Below, piece after piece: positions 11,642 to 23,758 of a stretch of 64,000 bases of DNA (position 1 is the stretch's first letter; each line of letters opens with the position of its first letter). Location: positions 1,795,826 through 1,859,825 of the forward strand of contig BDGG01000002.1 in the NCBI GenBank assembly GCA_001949185.1, written 5' to 3'. A model generated the notes under the pieces. That model saw only the letters and a list, made by a program, of their open reading frames with translations, did not search any database and was not told the origin of the DNA. The stretch comes from Ramazzottius varieornatus (taxonomy: Eukaryota > Tardigrada > Eutardigrada > Parachela > Ramazzottiidae). The position numbers and the translations under genes are program-made.

Positions 11642-12662
11642 TAGTGATGTTCTAATATGTGATTATGGCATTTATATAACAAAAATGAATATCCGCCGTC
11701 CACCAAAGTCTTGATAACTTGCAATTACTATAGTAAAACCTCTGCCTGATCTAATAAAATATTACTATACTAGGACTCCTGTGGGTTTGGTATTAAGATA
11801 TATTTTAATAAAGGAGAGCCCTCCAGTAGATCTTAGCACACGGTATAAGAGGCATCCGTGTCAGCAGAACAGAAGCCCTACTAAATATTTATTCGAAGAA
11901 TCAGAAATGTTTAGAAGAACACTGTAGGTTAAAAACTGTGGGTTTAAAACTGGATTCGCTCGCGGCGGCGGCCCGGGACTCTCTAACAAGCTAGAGGACA
12001 AATGATATATTTTTTCGTAACAGTATCAATGCCTGTACTACAGCTTGCACCGTGGACCTGCACTCTGCAACATGGCGGTTTAGTGTGTCGCGCTATGTGT
12101 AGGTGCATGGTGTACGCGTATGCATCTGCATTAGCTCCTCCGTGCTGGTGTGGTAGAATCATTAGGATCTGGTGCACTTCGTGAGGCGTGGTCGTACACG
12201 AAAAGGCAGTCCCACAGTCTCGCAGTCTTTTCTGAAATGGGGGCGGAGCGCACACTGCGCACTGGGAGAAAGCATGCGCGCACTATGGGAATCACGTGCT
12301 TGACGTCAGATGTGCCAGCCACTCAGAGCGAGACTGTGTAGCTGGTATAGTGCGCTGCCTTTTCGTATAGCTATAGGTCGTACGCCGCATAACCATCAAA
12401 CAGCGCACACGCATTAGAATTTAGCAAATCAACCGGCTTTTCGAATCAGCGGTAGTGTTACGGGTATCAAAATGTATTTTATTACAGGTGATAAACATCT
12501 TAATAATCATAAAATATTGGACCCTGGTTTCAAACTTCTAACATTTTAATATCGGGTTCCGGTATCCAGCTATGTTTACTAAATACCACTAAATATAGTA
12601 GACCCTGAAACCTTCTACTATCATCTACTTGAATAAAATATTACTATATTAGAACATCGCTG
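11642..12662. mobile_element. Non-autonomous hAT-type element (1.0 kb)
   Basis: The left end TAGTGATGTTCTAATA and the right end, which read inverted is CAGCGATGTTCTAATA, form terminal inverted repeats. The flanking octamers TTCCCAGC (11634-11641) and TTCCCACC (12663-12670) match at 7 of 8 positions, as expected for an 8-bp hAT duplication. The subterminal parts are rich in ATAAAATATTACTATA words. No transposase is encoded. The TIR shares its first seven bases or so with the hAT element at 5046, so the two are related families. Confidence 0.75.
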
Positions 12663-12670
12663 TTCCCACC

Positions 12671-14656
12671 TGTGGAAGCCTTGCAAGACATCGTGCCAAG
12701 GCTTACACAAGTTAGTTCTCTCTTTTGCTTGTACCTAACGGTCTTACTCTTGATTGGCTCATGTTGCTTCCCCGTGTTACATCCTGTTTCCGTGTTCCCT
12801 TTACGCCCTGAGCTTGCTGGTGGCATCTCTGAGAGGCTTGTTGAGAATAGGGTAAAAGTCTATCAACTTCGGCTTGATTCCTCCTGTTACTTGCTAGAGC
12901 TAGTTGTCAAGCCTCGAAATAATAGACCTTCTGGCCTGGATCGGTCGTGAGTGGTGAAAGAACCTCGTCCAGCGAAGCCTAGACTGGTGAGACTGTTTCC
13001 TGTTGAGGAATACCTGCGGTCTCAGGGCGAGAGCCTCGTTGTCTGTCGGAGCAGACCCGAGTACTTGTCGAGTAACACTGAACTTGCAGGAAGAACGATA
13101 GCTTTCTAAAGGCGTTACGTTGACTTTGTTAACAGGATAGCGACCAATAGATTTCGGGGAGCCATTTCGGAATCCGGAGGTAGACGAGAAAAAAATCGAG
13201 GTAGTAAGAAGTGGTATGTAGGTACGTGCTGATCATGAAGAGATGAGAAGAAAACTGACGGCATCTGCCTGTAATTGTATAGATCGTCGGTTTTCAAAGG
13301 TTCGACGGCGGAAGCAAGAAGTAAGGCTTATAATGCCCTGGGCACAATTAGAAATGTTCACTTTACCATATCGGAGATTATTGCCTTTGATTCATAATAA
13401 TTTCGTTTGACGTCACTGGTTTGATGTACGCTACCTTTACTGGAGGGTTTTCCTACGAAAAGTATGACTTGTGATGACAGTGTTCCGACTATCAGTGCCT
13501 ATGCATATCGCAACACGTTTTTCGTCGGACGTCTCTCCGTAGCCCATCCACGGACAGCGTTCGTTTCATTGATCTGTTCGCGGAGCAATATATTCTCCTG
13601 AGCATTAGTCTCATAGGAACGCCTCTCTTGAGGATTAGTTTCACACGAACCTTCCAAATGTCAGCATTACGCCGTGGAGCGAGCTACGGTGCTCTACCTA
13701 GCAATACTCGGTTTTGCGAAAAAGATGGTGGAACACAGTAACCTCCAATGTTACCGCAGCAGGCTGGGAAAACTTCAGGCTTGATCAAGAGCCTATGTCG
13801 AGGTAATGGGGCAGTTTAAGTTTCCGGTCACGGGTTTCCGGTCACGGGTTTCCGGTCACGTGATCGCTGGATCTTATTTCCTATGGGGGATTTGGGGGTG
13901 ACGCTAGCAAAACTGTTGTTTGGGGGATGTTTTGGGGTAGGACTATACCAGATTTGTTTCCGTGGGAGAAGGAATCGTTATAAACTTTTCTTCCTCGTGC
14001 ATTCTTAAGCCTTGATTCGCTTCAGGTGTGCCCGACGTTGTAAGTGAAACTGCAGGGCGTAGACCAATGCACAGTACGAGCGCAAAATATTTTCAGTCTT
14101 GCGTTCTAGACCTGCATTATGTGACCAGAAGAATGTCCCATAACGCATTTAACGCATTCGAAGGAGAAACGCTTTTCCGGCAGGTACCTCTACTTCAGTG
14201 ACTTGGCGGAACTTGAAGCCGGCATGGTAACGCAAGTTCGACGGTACTGCACCGTCACGATCAGGTTTTCGCTGCGTGCTTCGTAGTTCTCACGAGTGTG
14301 AGCTGATCGATGATACCATCTTGCAAGCTCTGTCAAAAAAATGTGAACGAATAGCTCCCAGCAAAATTCACACGGTTAACTTCAACATACTCTTCGCATG
14401 TCTACAGCAACTGAAATCTTTACCGCGGTGTTCGATATACAACGCTCGTGCGTCAGACACTGAACCATCTACGAAACACCAAGGCCTCTCCAAGCCTTAC
14501 TTCCACCTGTCTGCCATCAAAACTTTGGAGGATAGGCTCTTCGAGACCAGCTTTGAATTTGAGGTACTGTGTGCTCTTTTTCTGATGTCTGTTCTGTACT
14601 GTAACACGCTTTCTGAATTATTCTGTGCGAATTATAGGCCGAGGTACTGTTCGACG
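12671..14656. other. Intergenic upstream of LRRC58
   Basis: No protein-coding gene is recognised. A 14-bp tandem repeat lies at 13821-13861. The last 380 bases form an open frame continuous with the LRRC58 start; it contains a possible 5' untranslated intron (GT at 14564, AG near 14637) and is more likely untranslated leader than coding. Confidence 0.35.
13821..13861 (+). repeat. 14-bp tandem repeat, about three copies
   Basis: The unit TTTCCGGTCACGGG is repeated 2.9 times without variation. Confidence 0.9.
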
Positions 14657-16191
14657 ATGGCGTCCGATTGTCGTCCTTCGACCTCGCGAATGGACTCTAA
14701 CGCTTCCTCTTCCGGAGAAGAGTCGACCGACCACTGTCACGAGTTGGATTACTCACATTCGGAGCTGGAGTCATTTGAGTTGACCTTCTCTAATTTCTCA
14801 CGCCGTGAACGTAGTCGGGTAGGACGCGTCTCGTTGTCCAACAACAGACTACGTGTCCTCCCACGCAAAATTTCTCTCTTTTACAACATTCAACAACTGG
14901 ACATCTCGGGCAACCAACTCGAATCCTTGTCTTCTGAAATCCTTAAGCTTAGCCAACTGCGTATCCTGGTGGCCAAAAACAACCGTCTGACGGCTGAAGG
15001 ACTTCCGAAAGAACTGTATCAACTAACGCGCCTGGAACAAATCAACCTGGCTGGCAACCCTCTCGGCTCGGTGATTCCCGATGTTCTTACGCTTTTGCCA
15101 AGCTTAACCTACCTGCATTTGGGCGGCTGCGGACTCGAAGAAATTCCTCGCACCATCAACAAACTGGGTAGCCTCGAGGTACGTTGAAATTGACGCAACG
15201 TCATAGGCGAACCTACAGTCGAGAAGAGTCAGTGTTGGGCCAGATCGTTGTATCAAATGGCGCACGTTTCTGTTGTACTTGACCGAAAGTAAGCGCCACT
15301 TGGGAAAACGATCAGGTTCACATCATGTGCTCACGCCGCTGGTGTAGGAGAAAGGCAGACAAAAGTCAGACAAGGACACAAGAAGAAAAGGCATGCATGG
15401 GAAATCACAATGTACTGGTGTGTCTTCAGGAAGATGTACACAAGTGTGTTACAGGTATTGTATTTGGGTGGTAACCAGCTGTCGGACGTCCCCGAAGAAC
15501 TGGGTTTCCTTCCATCGTTACAATCCTTGCAATTGAACGATAACCGGTTGGAGAACTTGAACCCATCTATCGCTAATCTATCTCAGCTGCGTTCTTTGGC
15601 TCTCCACAAGAACCGTCTTTCGTCCTTACCTAGTGACATTATCAAGCTGTGCTACCTCCGAGAACTTTCCCTCCGCGACAAGTAAGTACCACCAACTATC
15701 GTTTCAGAAGGGTCGCACTGAACAGAAGACAATGAGCAAGTCGGTGTGATTACAGTCCGTTGGTGCGTCACTTTGTCCGCTACCTAATTTACCAACCAGC
15801 CACTTTACAAGAAATCGCAGCGCGCGTCATCAAGGCTCATCGAATAAACTACGAACGTTGGTTGCCGAAGAACCTCAATCAGTACCTCAATTCGGCTCAT
15901 CAGTGTGTCAACAACCAATGTCGAGGTAAGCTCGCTGCTCACAACTTACGTAACTAGCGGTGAAAGACCTGATTTTGGGTGGATCAAACGGATTTCTTTC
16001 TTCTTCCTTTAGGTGTATATTTTGATTCGCGTTTCGAACATATCAAGTTCGTGGATTTCTGCGGCAAGTACAAGGTGCCCTTCTTGGAGTATCTGTGCTC
16101 CGCTCGATGCATGCCCACAGCTCCCGACTACTTGGAAACAGCACCAAACCCCGCCGAAGCCGACTTGCTCAGAAGAGTCTTGCTTGGTTAA
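14657..16191 (+). CDS. LRRC58: LRRC58-like leucine-rich repeat protein
   Basis: Four exons, 14657-15178, 15455-15681, 15756-15925 and 16013-16191, join in frame to 365 residues, matching the roughly 370 of vertebrate LRRC58. A Ser-rich acidic start is followed by about eight LxxLxLxxNxLxxLP repeats (residues 50-270). The diagnostic C-terminus then follows: LSLRDNPLVRHFVRYL, the Cys pair CVNNQC, GVYFDSRFEHIKFVDFCGKY, the Cys pair YLCSARC and the terminal LRRVLLG. The paired cysteines look like a zinc-binding fold. LRRC58 is thought to act as a substrate adaptor of a cullin-RING ubiquitin ligase; my recollection is that CDO1 is its reported target. Intron 1 holds a copy of the GTGGCGCAC repeat. 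The ATG was chosen because the longer upstream frame has no LRR-family content. Confidence 0.93.
15228..15325. repeat. GTGGCGCAC palindromic repeat, LRRC58 intron 1
   Basis: GGCCAGATCGTTGTATCAAA precedes the left core ATGGCGCACG; the right core GCGCCACTTGGGAAAACGAT mirrors it. Confidence 0.72.
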
Positions 16192-16773
16192 CCTTTTCAA
16201 ACTCCACGGGTCAACTTTAAACTTTTCATTTTAACCTGCAGTCGGCATACTCGTTTGATCTGCAGTGAACCATCGCACGGCACTTACGTAAACTTTCAAT
16301 CTGCTTTTCGGACTCGCGCTGGAATATGCTTCAGGCTGTACATTATTTCGCGACCCATTCGTTCGGGGATATCGATACCTTTTTGGTTTCCAACATACTG
16401 AGAGTATACAAGAACAAATGTACGCATTTGGGAATATCGATCACGGAGCAAGCCATTACTGAATATCGGTAAAATAAGTAATAAGATGTTGATGAAGTAG
16501 TCAGCCCATATAAATGGCGACCATGTGTTCAGGATACTTTCCCGCAGCCAGCTCGTTATGGGTTCGATACTAACGCCTGGAGCGGTAATTTTCCAACGTC
16601 CTTTCTAATGTTGACGCCCAATGTAAGGCAACCGGAACTTTGTTTAAAACGTACGCCAATATGGCCAAGTTAATCCCTGTACATGCTATCGCAAACATAG
16701 ACTTCATTTCTGTACACGGTACCAGCTCAGACAACTAGGAGAAAGGCAGAAAGATGGAGGACGGGCCACGGTT
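16192..16773. other. Convergent intergenic region
   Basis: This holds the 3' ends of LRRC58 (+) and the guanylate cyclase gene (-). I see no further gene or strong polyadenylation signal in it. Confidence 0.4.
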
Positions 16774-19772
16774 TCAGGAAAATGTCAAGGTCTGTCTGTC
16801 CTTTGTCTTGTCGGCCACAATAACTTTCCTCAGTAGCCAATACGTCGTCATAGGACCTTTTCCCTTCACCTGTAGGAAAGCCTAATTAATACCATAATCA
16901 ACCAGAAGACATTACGTCGATGTGAATGTTTGGCGCCTAGCTTCTTGACATGAATAGTCTCTTTCAGGTGGCAACAATGTATGCTGTATTGCGGCGAAAC
17001 TATCCAGAAACCTCCCGCCCCATAATCAGTATACACGTCGGGTTGTTCTTACCTGAATCTCCCCGCGCGACTCCATTTCAAAACATTTGAAATACCGTAG
17101 AGCATCATGGGTGGTCGTTGTTATGTGCACTCGCAAAGGTTCGCCGTGCGACTCCATCCGGGACGCCGTGTTGACCGTATCCCCAAACCTGCAAAAGATA
17201 CACAAGGTTGCGCTCGTCCTTGATCGTGGATAGCGGATGTTTCTTTTTGGTCAAGTCTTACACGCAGTAACGAGGCATTTTTGTCCCGATTATCCCCTAA
17301 TACCAACCAATCAAAGAAGAGTCGTGAATGTTTATTGATATACGGTTGGAACAATGTATCTGCAGACGAACAAAAGTGAATCCCTACCGCGGCACAGGGA
17401 CCTGTGTGTAGTCCGATGCGCATCTTCAGGGCGTAGTCGGGTTTGTGGGGTAGCCGAATTTGCGCCACATCAACGATTAACTCCAAGGACATGCTGGCTA
17501 CCTCGTAAGAATGCCTGTAATGTACATCATTGTGACGCACGAATTTCGCGTCTTTCAAAACAATTTGGTCCCACTTGTTGCCGTTTCGCTCAGGAAGTCC
17601 ACTGACACACAGGTAAGCATCCCCTACGAACACAGACGGATCACGCCGTGACACACGAGCGCGAAGTGACGGATTCATTATTTATTACTACCGATGGTTT
17701 CCACTTTATAGACGTCGTAAAGTTCGATCCGTCTGTCCATGACTGAAACATATATAGCTCATGCGCATACCGTAGTACAGTGCGTAGCAAAACCTGCCGA
17801 AAAGGGACAAGCAATGAAGCAGTGGAACTTACTGGTATAGAGTTTATTCAGGGTGTCGACAATCTGCAGCGGCGTTGACGTCGAACTCAGCACTGTAAAC
17901 TCCACGATATCACTGAAAAAGACGGTGACTTGATCGTACGATTCGGGTTGGATCACTTCCCGGTTCTTCAGCTTGTCGGCGATCTGACGGGGAAGTAACT
18001 GATTTAACACCGCTTCTGCTCGCTTCTTTTCCTTCATCACTTCCTCGTTTTTCGATTGCAGAATAGCCGCAAAACTCTGGATCTGACCAGTGATGAAATT
18101 CAGTAGAACAATGATGGTCGGCAGGAGGGCCAGTGCCAGTAGGAGGATGAAGAGGTTGGAACCCACGGTTTTGTTGGCGTCATAGATGGCCTGCTCCAAG
18201 TTCTTCCTGATTCTGGCGGAAGTGTTCCTTTCGATGTCCCGAAGGATGTTTTGATAGTTGGTCATTAGGGCGTACCAAAAACGCTCTCTTTCTATGTCCC
18301 GGTGGGTTAGATTGTTTTGATCGATCAAGTTGCGCTCCACAGTGATGTTAGCTTCCAGTGACGAGCCGATGTAGCTCTGGACAAGCATCTGCTTGATTGA
18401 GGGTTCGTACTGCAGGCTTTTGTTGAGCAATGCTATGCCTTGGGATCGCTTATTCTGATACCACAAATAATTTGGTAATTCCATATGCCCTGTATGAATC
18501 AAAGACGGTAAAATGGAACGTCGGCAAAGGATGTTTTCCCTTACTGGCGCACCCTGACAGTCCATGGCTACGATAATGTGCGCCGCTTAAATCAAACTAG
18601 GAAATGGTTGGCATACCGTTTCCGTAGAAGATGGTGCCGCACGATCGTTCCGCCGCAATGTATTCTTTGCCCATAATGAACAGATGATAACCCACTAAAA
18701 GCTGCCATCTCTGTTCGGTCGCCTGGGACCCAATTACCGAATCCCCAATCCACTTCAGAATATGGGTGATAATATCCGTGAAAAAGTCGAGCTGTAGCTC
18801 TGGCGTCGAGCTGTTGACCATGATTCGGTTGATGGCAATCTGGAGTTGCAGATCTTGTTTCTGCAGGAAAAAGTGGTCCTCCGGTTTCACATCGGGCCAG
18901 CTCACTAGGGCCGCTAATGACTCGTCCACTGTTTTTCTCCTGCCGGAACGAAAATATGCATCGATACACCAATTAGGGACCAGGTAAAGAAACCGAAGAG
19001 AACGTTGGCCCAAGTGGCGCACGTTTCCGACCAACAACATCTGAAAAGTGCGTCACTTAATCCAACACTCGAAACCGACATGCTCGCTGCTCCAAGTGGC
19101 GCACACTGCCAACTGATATCGACAGAAAGGTCCGCTACTTGTTACAAGAGTGTTACATGTTCTCTTCACAGATCTAAAAATTTCAATTTTTCCGTGACCT
19201 TTCGTAAATAATGCTTTGTTTACTCACCTGAATTTGACTGCAGCAAGTAATTGCTCGTTCACCATACTCAGATAAAACGTAGTCGTCCCTCGCTCTAGTC
19301 CCAGGGCGTGGACTACATCACCAGCTTGAATGGCAAATTCAATCTGGTCCTTGAAATCGCTTGCGAACTGCTGTTGTTGGAGAGCTTGGTGGACGCTGAT
19401 GCCAGACTGAACCACTAGAATAATGATGGGAATAGCGGCCATGCCTAGGATCTTGATCAACTGCATTCGCCGACCCTTGGTCGTTCGTGGATCGTCCACA
19501 CATTTACCCGCAACTCCGGCCAGTCGCGACAAGGAACTGCGACCGGTGGCGATCGACCCCGTGTCATACTTGCCAACTTTGAAAGCGTAGTCGGAGACAG
19601 CGCGCGAACCGAGCGTTGTCGAAGACCCATGTTGTCTTTCTATCACAATGGATGGCTTCGTATCGCTGTGGTGAGTAGCGTGGCCGTGAAGGCGCGTTGT
19701 CCCGCCATTTACGTGCGCATGCTCCGAGGTAAGGTCACCAACTCGGTTGAAATCCATCGAATGTAATTTCAT
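16774..19772 (-). CDS. Membrane guanylate cyclase with NIT domain
   Basis: Nine exons (19772-19228, 18939-18617, 18489-17833, 17742-17692, 17623-17575, 17514-17388, 17296-17262, 17188-17053, 16869-16774) join in frame to 672 residues. A cytoplasmic-like N-terminus of about 105 residues precedes a membrane span (107-125). Then come an all-helical extracellular NIT (nitrate/nitrite-sensing type) region (about 130-395), a second span (402-421), a signalling helix ([19 protein letters not shown]) and a class III cyclase domain (about 470-660). Metal Asp residues lie in [12 protein letters not shown] and GDAYLCVSG. The guanine-selecting Glu and Cys are in KVETIGDAY and PRYCVFGDTV, and the catalytic Asn/Arg in [10 protein letters not shown]. 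It should therefore make cGMP from GTP. There is no kinase-homology domain. The ligand is unknown. Intron 1 carries two copies of the GTGGCGCAC repeat. Confidence 0.92.
19008..19145. repeat. GTGGCGCAC repeats, guanylate cyclase intron 1
   Basis: CCAAGTGGCGCACGTTTCC with AAGTGCGTCACTTAATC, then a second unit CCAAGTGGCGCACACTGCC with GTCCGCTACTTGTTAC, lie in tandem. Confidence 0.7.
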
Positions 19773-20139
19773 TCAGGAAGCAACTAAGGCGACCACGTAT
19801 ACCGACAGACTATAAGGATTCCTGAACTGATAAGATGGGTAGTGTGGAATGCTGGAATATGTTTCCCAACTCCTAATGTTGTATTTTCGTTTAGCGAAGT
19901 AAACTAACGCATTAAACCTAAGTGGTCATCCCATGTTGCACCATGTAAGTGCCAAGAAAGTGTAAGTATTATTTCATAATAAGCATCCGATGAGCTAACA
20001 CCTTTTTCCTTCGTCCCTGAAATTAAATTAACGCATCGCGATATATCCTCACTCCCTACTAATTTATTTTTGCGTGTTGCTCCATAATTCAACCTGTGTT
20101 GCGAGTCTATAGACAACGACTTATCTAGCTCTCAGGTTT
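19773..20139. other. Spacer between two minus-strand genes
   Basis: These 367 bases hold the cyclase promoter and leader and the galactosyltransferase 3' untranslated region. I see no gene. Confidence 0.4.
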
Positions 20140-21763
20140 TCAAGTGGAAAAATAATCAAATGTTTCGCCAGTCCGATGTTTTACACTGGCCTTGAACACT
20201 GCTCTCGCCGTCAAACTTCTCTTTGCTTGAAAGCCTATCCAGTAATCGTCGGAAGCCTCGTCATTACCCCAAGTATGGACCAGCCATTTGCCCATCCTTA
20301 GCACATCTTCTGGATTAGTGGCGATGTTGACTATCGGACTTTGAAAGGGTAGTTCCACGAAAATGACTTTCCCAAACGAGCTTGTTAGGATACCGCTAAA
20401 GTACACATCATCGACCCACAGCTCTTTAACCCTCAAGGACTCCTCGTACAGCGTCCCCACCATGTCCCAGGTGAACAGGTAAGCGTTGCCGTAACAGTAG
20501 GGAGGGTACACTGCACCTGCGTACTCTTCCTCGGCGACGTACCATTTGAAGAAAGGATCACGGGGTGCTAGCTCGTTGATCAGGACGTTGGCGCAGAAGA
20601 AGGTGCGAGGTGGGGGGCTGGCGTGGAAGCGGAGGAAGAAGCCGGTGAAGGCGTCAAGGTCTAGAACGACGTCGTCGTCCGTCTTGAAAGCCAGAGGATA
20701 GGATGTGGCGTCGATGAAGCAGGAAGTAAGGTTTTGTAGGAACTTGAGCGCGAAGCGGTGTTTGAGAGTTAAGTTGCGGTAGGAGTCGATAAAGTCGCCT
20801 TGGATAATGTCATGGTAAGCTCGACTTTCGGAGAGAACGTTTGCTTGGATGGTCTGGCTGAGGGAGGAACCCAGGACGAAAATGTTGACGGCTCGGTTAC
20901 GTTGGAGAACTTCCCTGCTTGCCCATGTTTCCCGCACCTAAAACAGTGGAATGTAGACGACAAACCACCACTCGCGACTCGTATCAAGCAAACGAGAATA
21001 ACTGTACTTCTCAACGGTTTCACTTGCTTGCTTAACACATTCAAACTAATACTGTACAGATTGCCAAACCAAGCGTACGGCATCTTTGTCTGAAGTGGCG
21101 CACGCATCCAGCTAGTATCCAGGCAAGCGTGCGCCACTTGGAAGACGAACTCGACCCAATCATTGTTCCAAGTGACGCTTTACCACTGTCATCGGCTGGT
21201 AGGGTGCGCCACTTGGGATAAAAATCTTGCACATTTTGTCTGCCCATCTGCCAGCTATTGATACATATGTATCTACAGATTTCTTTTAAAACAGAAAGTA
21301 CCTTTTGACGAAGTTTGACGTTTTGTGCTGCCGAATGTGTGTAGATGATGAAACGTGGTACGGAGGCGTTGTTCACAAGCACGACTTGACACGAAATGAA
21401 ACCGTCTGTCAAAAGCTTCGTCTTGTCCTCGTTAGAGACTCGCTCCGGCTGCTGTACGATGTACACTTGGGTTTGGTTGGTAGCATTACGCAAATGCCGC
21501 TCCAGACTATTAGCGTCATTGCTCCTGAGGACGCACAGCTGCACGTCTAGCCTGCTGGCGAACGCATTGCGGCTGCGACACTCCAGAAACGGCAGGGTAG
21601 ATAATCCTACGGGAACGAAGTCCGAATACTTTGCTGGCTCTACTTTCCTGACAGACAAGTCACGATGTTGGACAGTCAATCGAGTGATGGTGTATATGAG
21701 CGAATAAAACACTACGAAAGCAATGGCGAATGATAACAAGATGATTTTCTTACGGGCCAACAT
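20140..21763 (-). CDS. GT31 beta-1,3-galactosyltransferase-like protein
   Basis: Two exons, 21763-21302 and 20937-20140, join in phase 0 to 419 residues. It is a type II Golgi membrane protein, with a short cytoplasmic tail (MLARKK) and a signal anchor at about 7-29. The luminal domain starts after a stem with N-glycosylation sites. GT31 motifs are in order: LRQKVRETWAS, NIFVLGSS, DIIQGDFIDSYRNLTLKH, the metal-binding FKTDDDVVLD (Asp at 241-243) and VDDVYFSGI, which corresponds to the EDVYxG block. The family transfers galactose or GlcNAc in beta-1,3 linkage to glycoproteins, glycolipids or proteoglycan linkers; the acceptor cannot be told here. The single intron is filled with copies of the GTGGCGCAC palindromic repeat. 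Confidence 0.92.
21050..21245. repeat. GTGGCGCAC repeats, galactosyltransferase intron
   Basis: GAAGTGGCGCACGCATCC with GCGTGCGCCACTTGGAAG, then CCAAGTGACGCTTTACC with GGGTGCGCCACTTGGGA, form two tandem palindromic units that occupy over half of the intron. Confidence 0.75.
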
Positions 21764-22028
21764 TGCACGATCGCTTGAGCCATATTAAAGTTTCTATATC
21801 GGTAAATCTCGAGACTCTAGTCTTTACAGGGAGACAGTCTTTGTGGCTGGTATACGTTCGAAAAGATTCATGGTTGGGTCCGCAGGCCAAATTACTCATC
21901 GGAAGACATAAACACTGAAGGATAATCATAACATTTCATATCTTGCTAGACTGGTCCTGCGAGTTGGCCAGAGACTCAGACTGCGACGCACACGTCTTTA
22001 GATCTGGTTAAACGGAAAAAGAAGCAGC

Positions 22029-23445
22029 TCATTGCAAAAAGCGGACAACGTGGTCAGCAACGCGCTCCGGAGTATCAACGTGTACGTGGTGGAGACCTTC
22101 AACTTCAACGCGTTGGAATCGTGCGCAGTTCTGCTGGAAGAGCTGCAAGAACTCTGCGTCAATTTCGGGCGATTCCCAGCCGGGCGCACCCAACGACCTG
22201 CAACGTGACGATAAGAACCTCTCGGCCACAATGAGCGACTGTACAACAGACAGCCTATCAAGAGCTGCCTGAAACGAGATCTTACTTTGTGATCAGCAGA
22301 GGACACTTGAGCTCCTTCAATACGAGCCGATGGTGCAGTAGGGGAATTTTATACAATGGAGGCTAAAAAAGAAAAACCCGCACGGGTGCTGTTATCATCG
22401 TACGGTGAAGTTATGCTGACATACAGTAACATCGGGGCAGCAGAAGGCACCTACAAAGGTTAGACGGGGGTCGCGTGCAATCTGAAACTTTCCTACAAAG
22501 AAGGATAAATTCGCCTCTCTGAAGAAAACGGTACTGTCTGTCCGGAACGATGGAGTAGACTAACCGTACCTGGTTGCGGCTGTCTGAGGCCGCGCTCCAG
22601 AAGAATTTGCGCGGCTTCCGGTGTCATGTTACCTTTGTGCTTTTCTGCAAACCTATCAAGACGAAAAACAGCTTAGCTGGTCTGGTTTTATATAAAGTAT
22701 CAAAATAAATCGAGCGTACCACTTGATGGCTTCTTCTTTCGAGTTGAAGATTTCAGACTCCGTCTGTTGTTTCTCCTTCGCTGGATCGGTATACGCCAAG
22801 AGGGACATGCGAATGCCTTTGACTAGGGTACCGGGTACCTCCGACATTTGCTTAACAATATCCAGAGCCACCACGGCCTCAACCATCTCCGTAAAGATGG
22901 ATGCAAACTACCAAGACACAAAGCCAGTCACATCACTTCCAGCGTAAAGACTGCTCTGTCGAAAGTAAGGCAAACAATTTCTGAAATCATGCGACGCATA
23001 TCATACACGAAATACCTTACATGCGTACCATTTGGGCAACTCCGGCTCCCATACTGTGCCCGATGATGGTGAACTTCGTCCATCCTAGCTCTGAGGAAAA
23101 CAGTGAATATAGAATTATGATGCCAACAGAATACCTTGACGGTGAAAGTTGGACGTTCTTACTTTGTACAACGCGAAGGACGTCGGAGATCCAGTCGATG
23201 GTATGATAGGCAGCTCCCGGCGATCGCGGAGTACTCAGACCATGTCCCGGGAAGTCGATGGCCACAATCCACCAATCAGCGGGCAATAGCTCAATCAGCT
23301 TCCTGAAAGAGTTGCTGTTGTCCTGCCAGCCGTGCAACATCAAGACCCGCTTGGTACAACTGTCCGGCTTGTGCTCCTGGGCGGCAATGATCCCGCCAGC
23401 CACCTCCAGCCGCGTATCCCGCAAGACAGGCTTTAACTCCGGCAT
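22029..23445 (-). CDS. SERHL/kraken-like alpha/beta hydrolase
   Basis: Seven exons (23445-23163, 23090-23029, 22907-22720, 22652-22570, 22492-22425, 22362-22286, 22197-22029) join in frame to 309 residues, the size of serine hydrolase-like proteins. The oxyanion strand reads RVLMLHGWQDNSNSF, followed by IVAIDFPGHGLST. The nucleophile elbow is GHSMGAG and the catalytic His lies in GLHHVHVD near the C-terminus. FQIARDPRLTF is a SERHL/kraken family block. It is probably a cytosolic or peroxisomal esterase or thioesterase-like enzyme; the substrate is unknown. Its start lies 313 bp from the divergent P450 start, so the two may share control elements. Confidence 0.9.
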
Positions 23446-23758
23446 GGTTAAACGGCACGACTACTTCCCGCACGTAATCGGTGTTGCACAACAATGAGTC
23501 TTTGGTAAGTTCAAAGTCTGGCGATGCTTGTTAAGTTAGAAGACGGTTGCCGGTAAATGACTGGCGGCTTGTGAATAAATATCCGGCAGGCAACTGTTCT
23601 TTCAAACGAGTCAACTGTTCTTTCAAACGGCAGGATGTAAGCCTTCGCCACTGTCAGGATAGTCTAGTAGTGCTCATTGCGCTGCCCGATCGACTGTCTT
23701 CGTCCCCAAAGTGGAAGTATCGTTTGGTGTTTTAACAGCTACAAAATTGACATCGATC
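23446..23758. promoter_or_regulatory. Bidirectional promoter region, SERHL-like/P450
   Basis: Only 313 bp separate the divergent starts. A short direct repeat of CAACTGTTCTTTCAAACG occurs at about 23589-23630. No TATA box is evident. Confidence 0.5.

Noticed and set aside
14276-14656. N-terminal extension of LRRC58
   Set aside because: The upstream frame has no family similarity and contains intron-like sequence; the ATG at 14657 gives the expected length.
17759-18565. Guanylate cyclase exon starting at the in-frame ATG at 18565
   Set aside because: An acceptor at 18490 gives an exact phase match with the upstream exon; the extra residues before it do not fit the NIT region.
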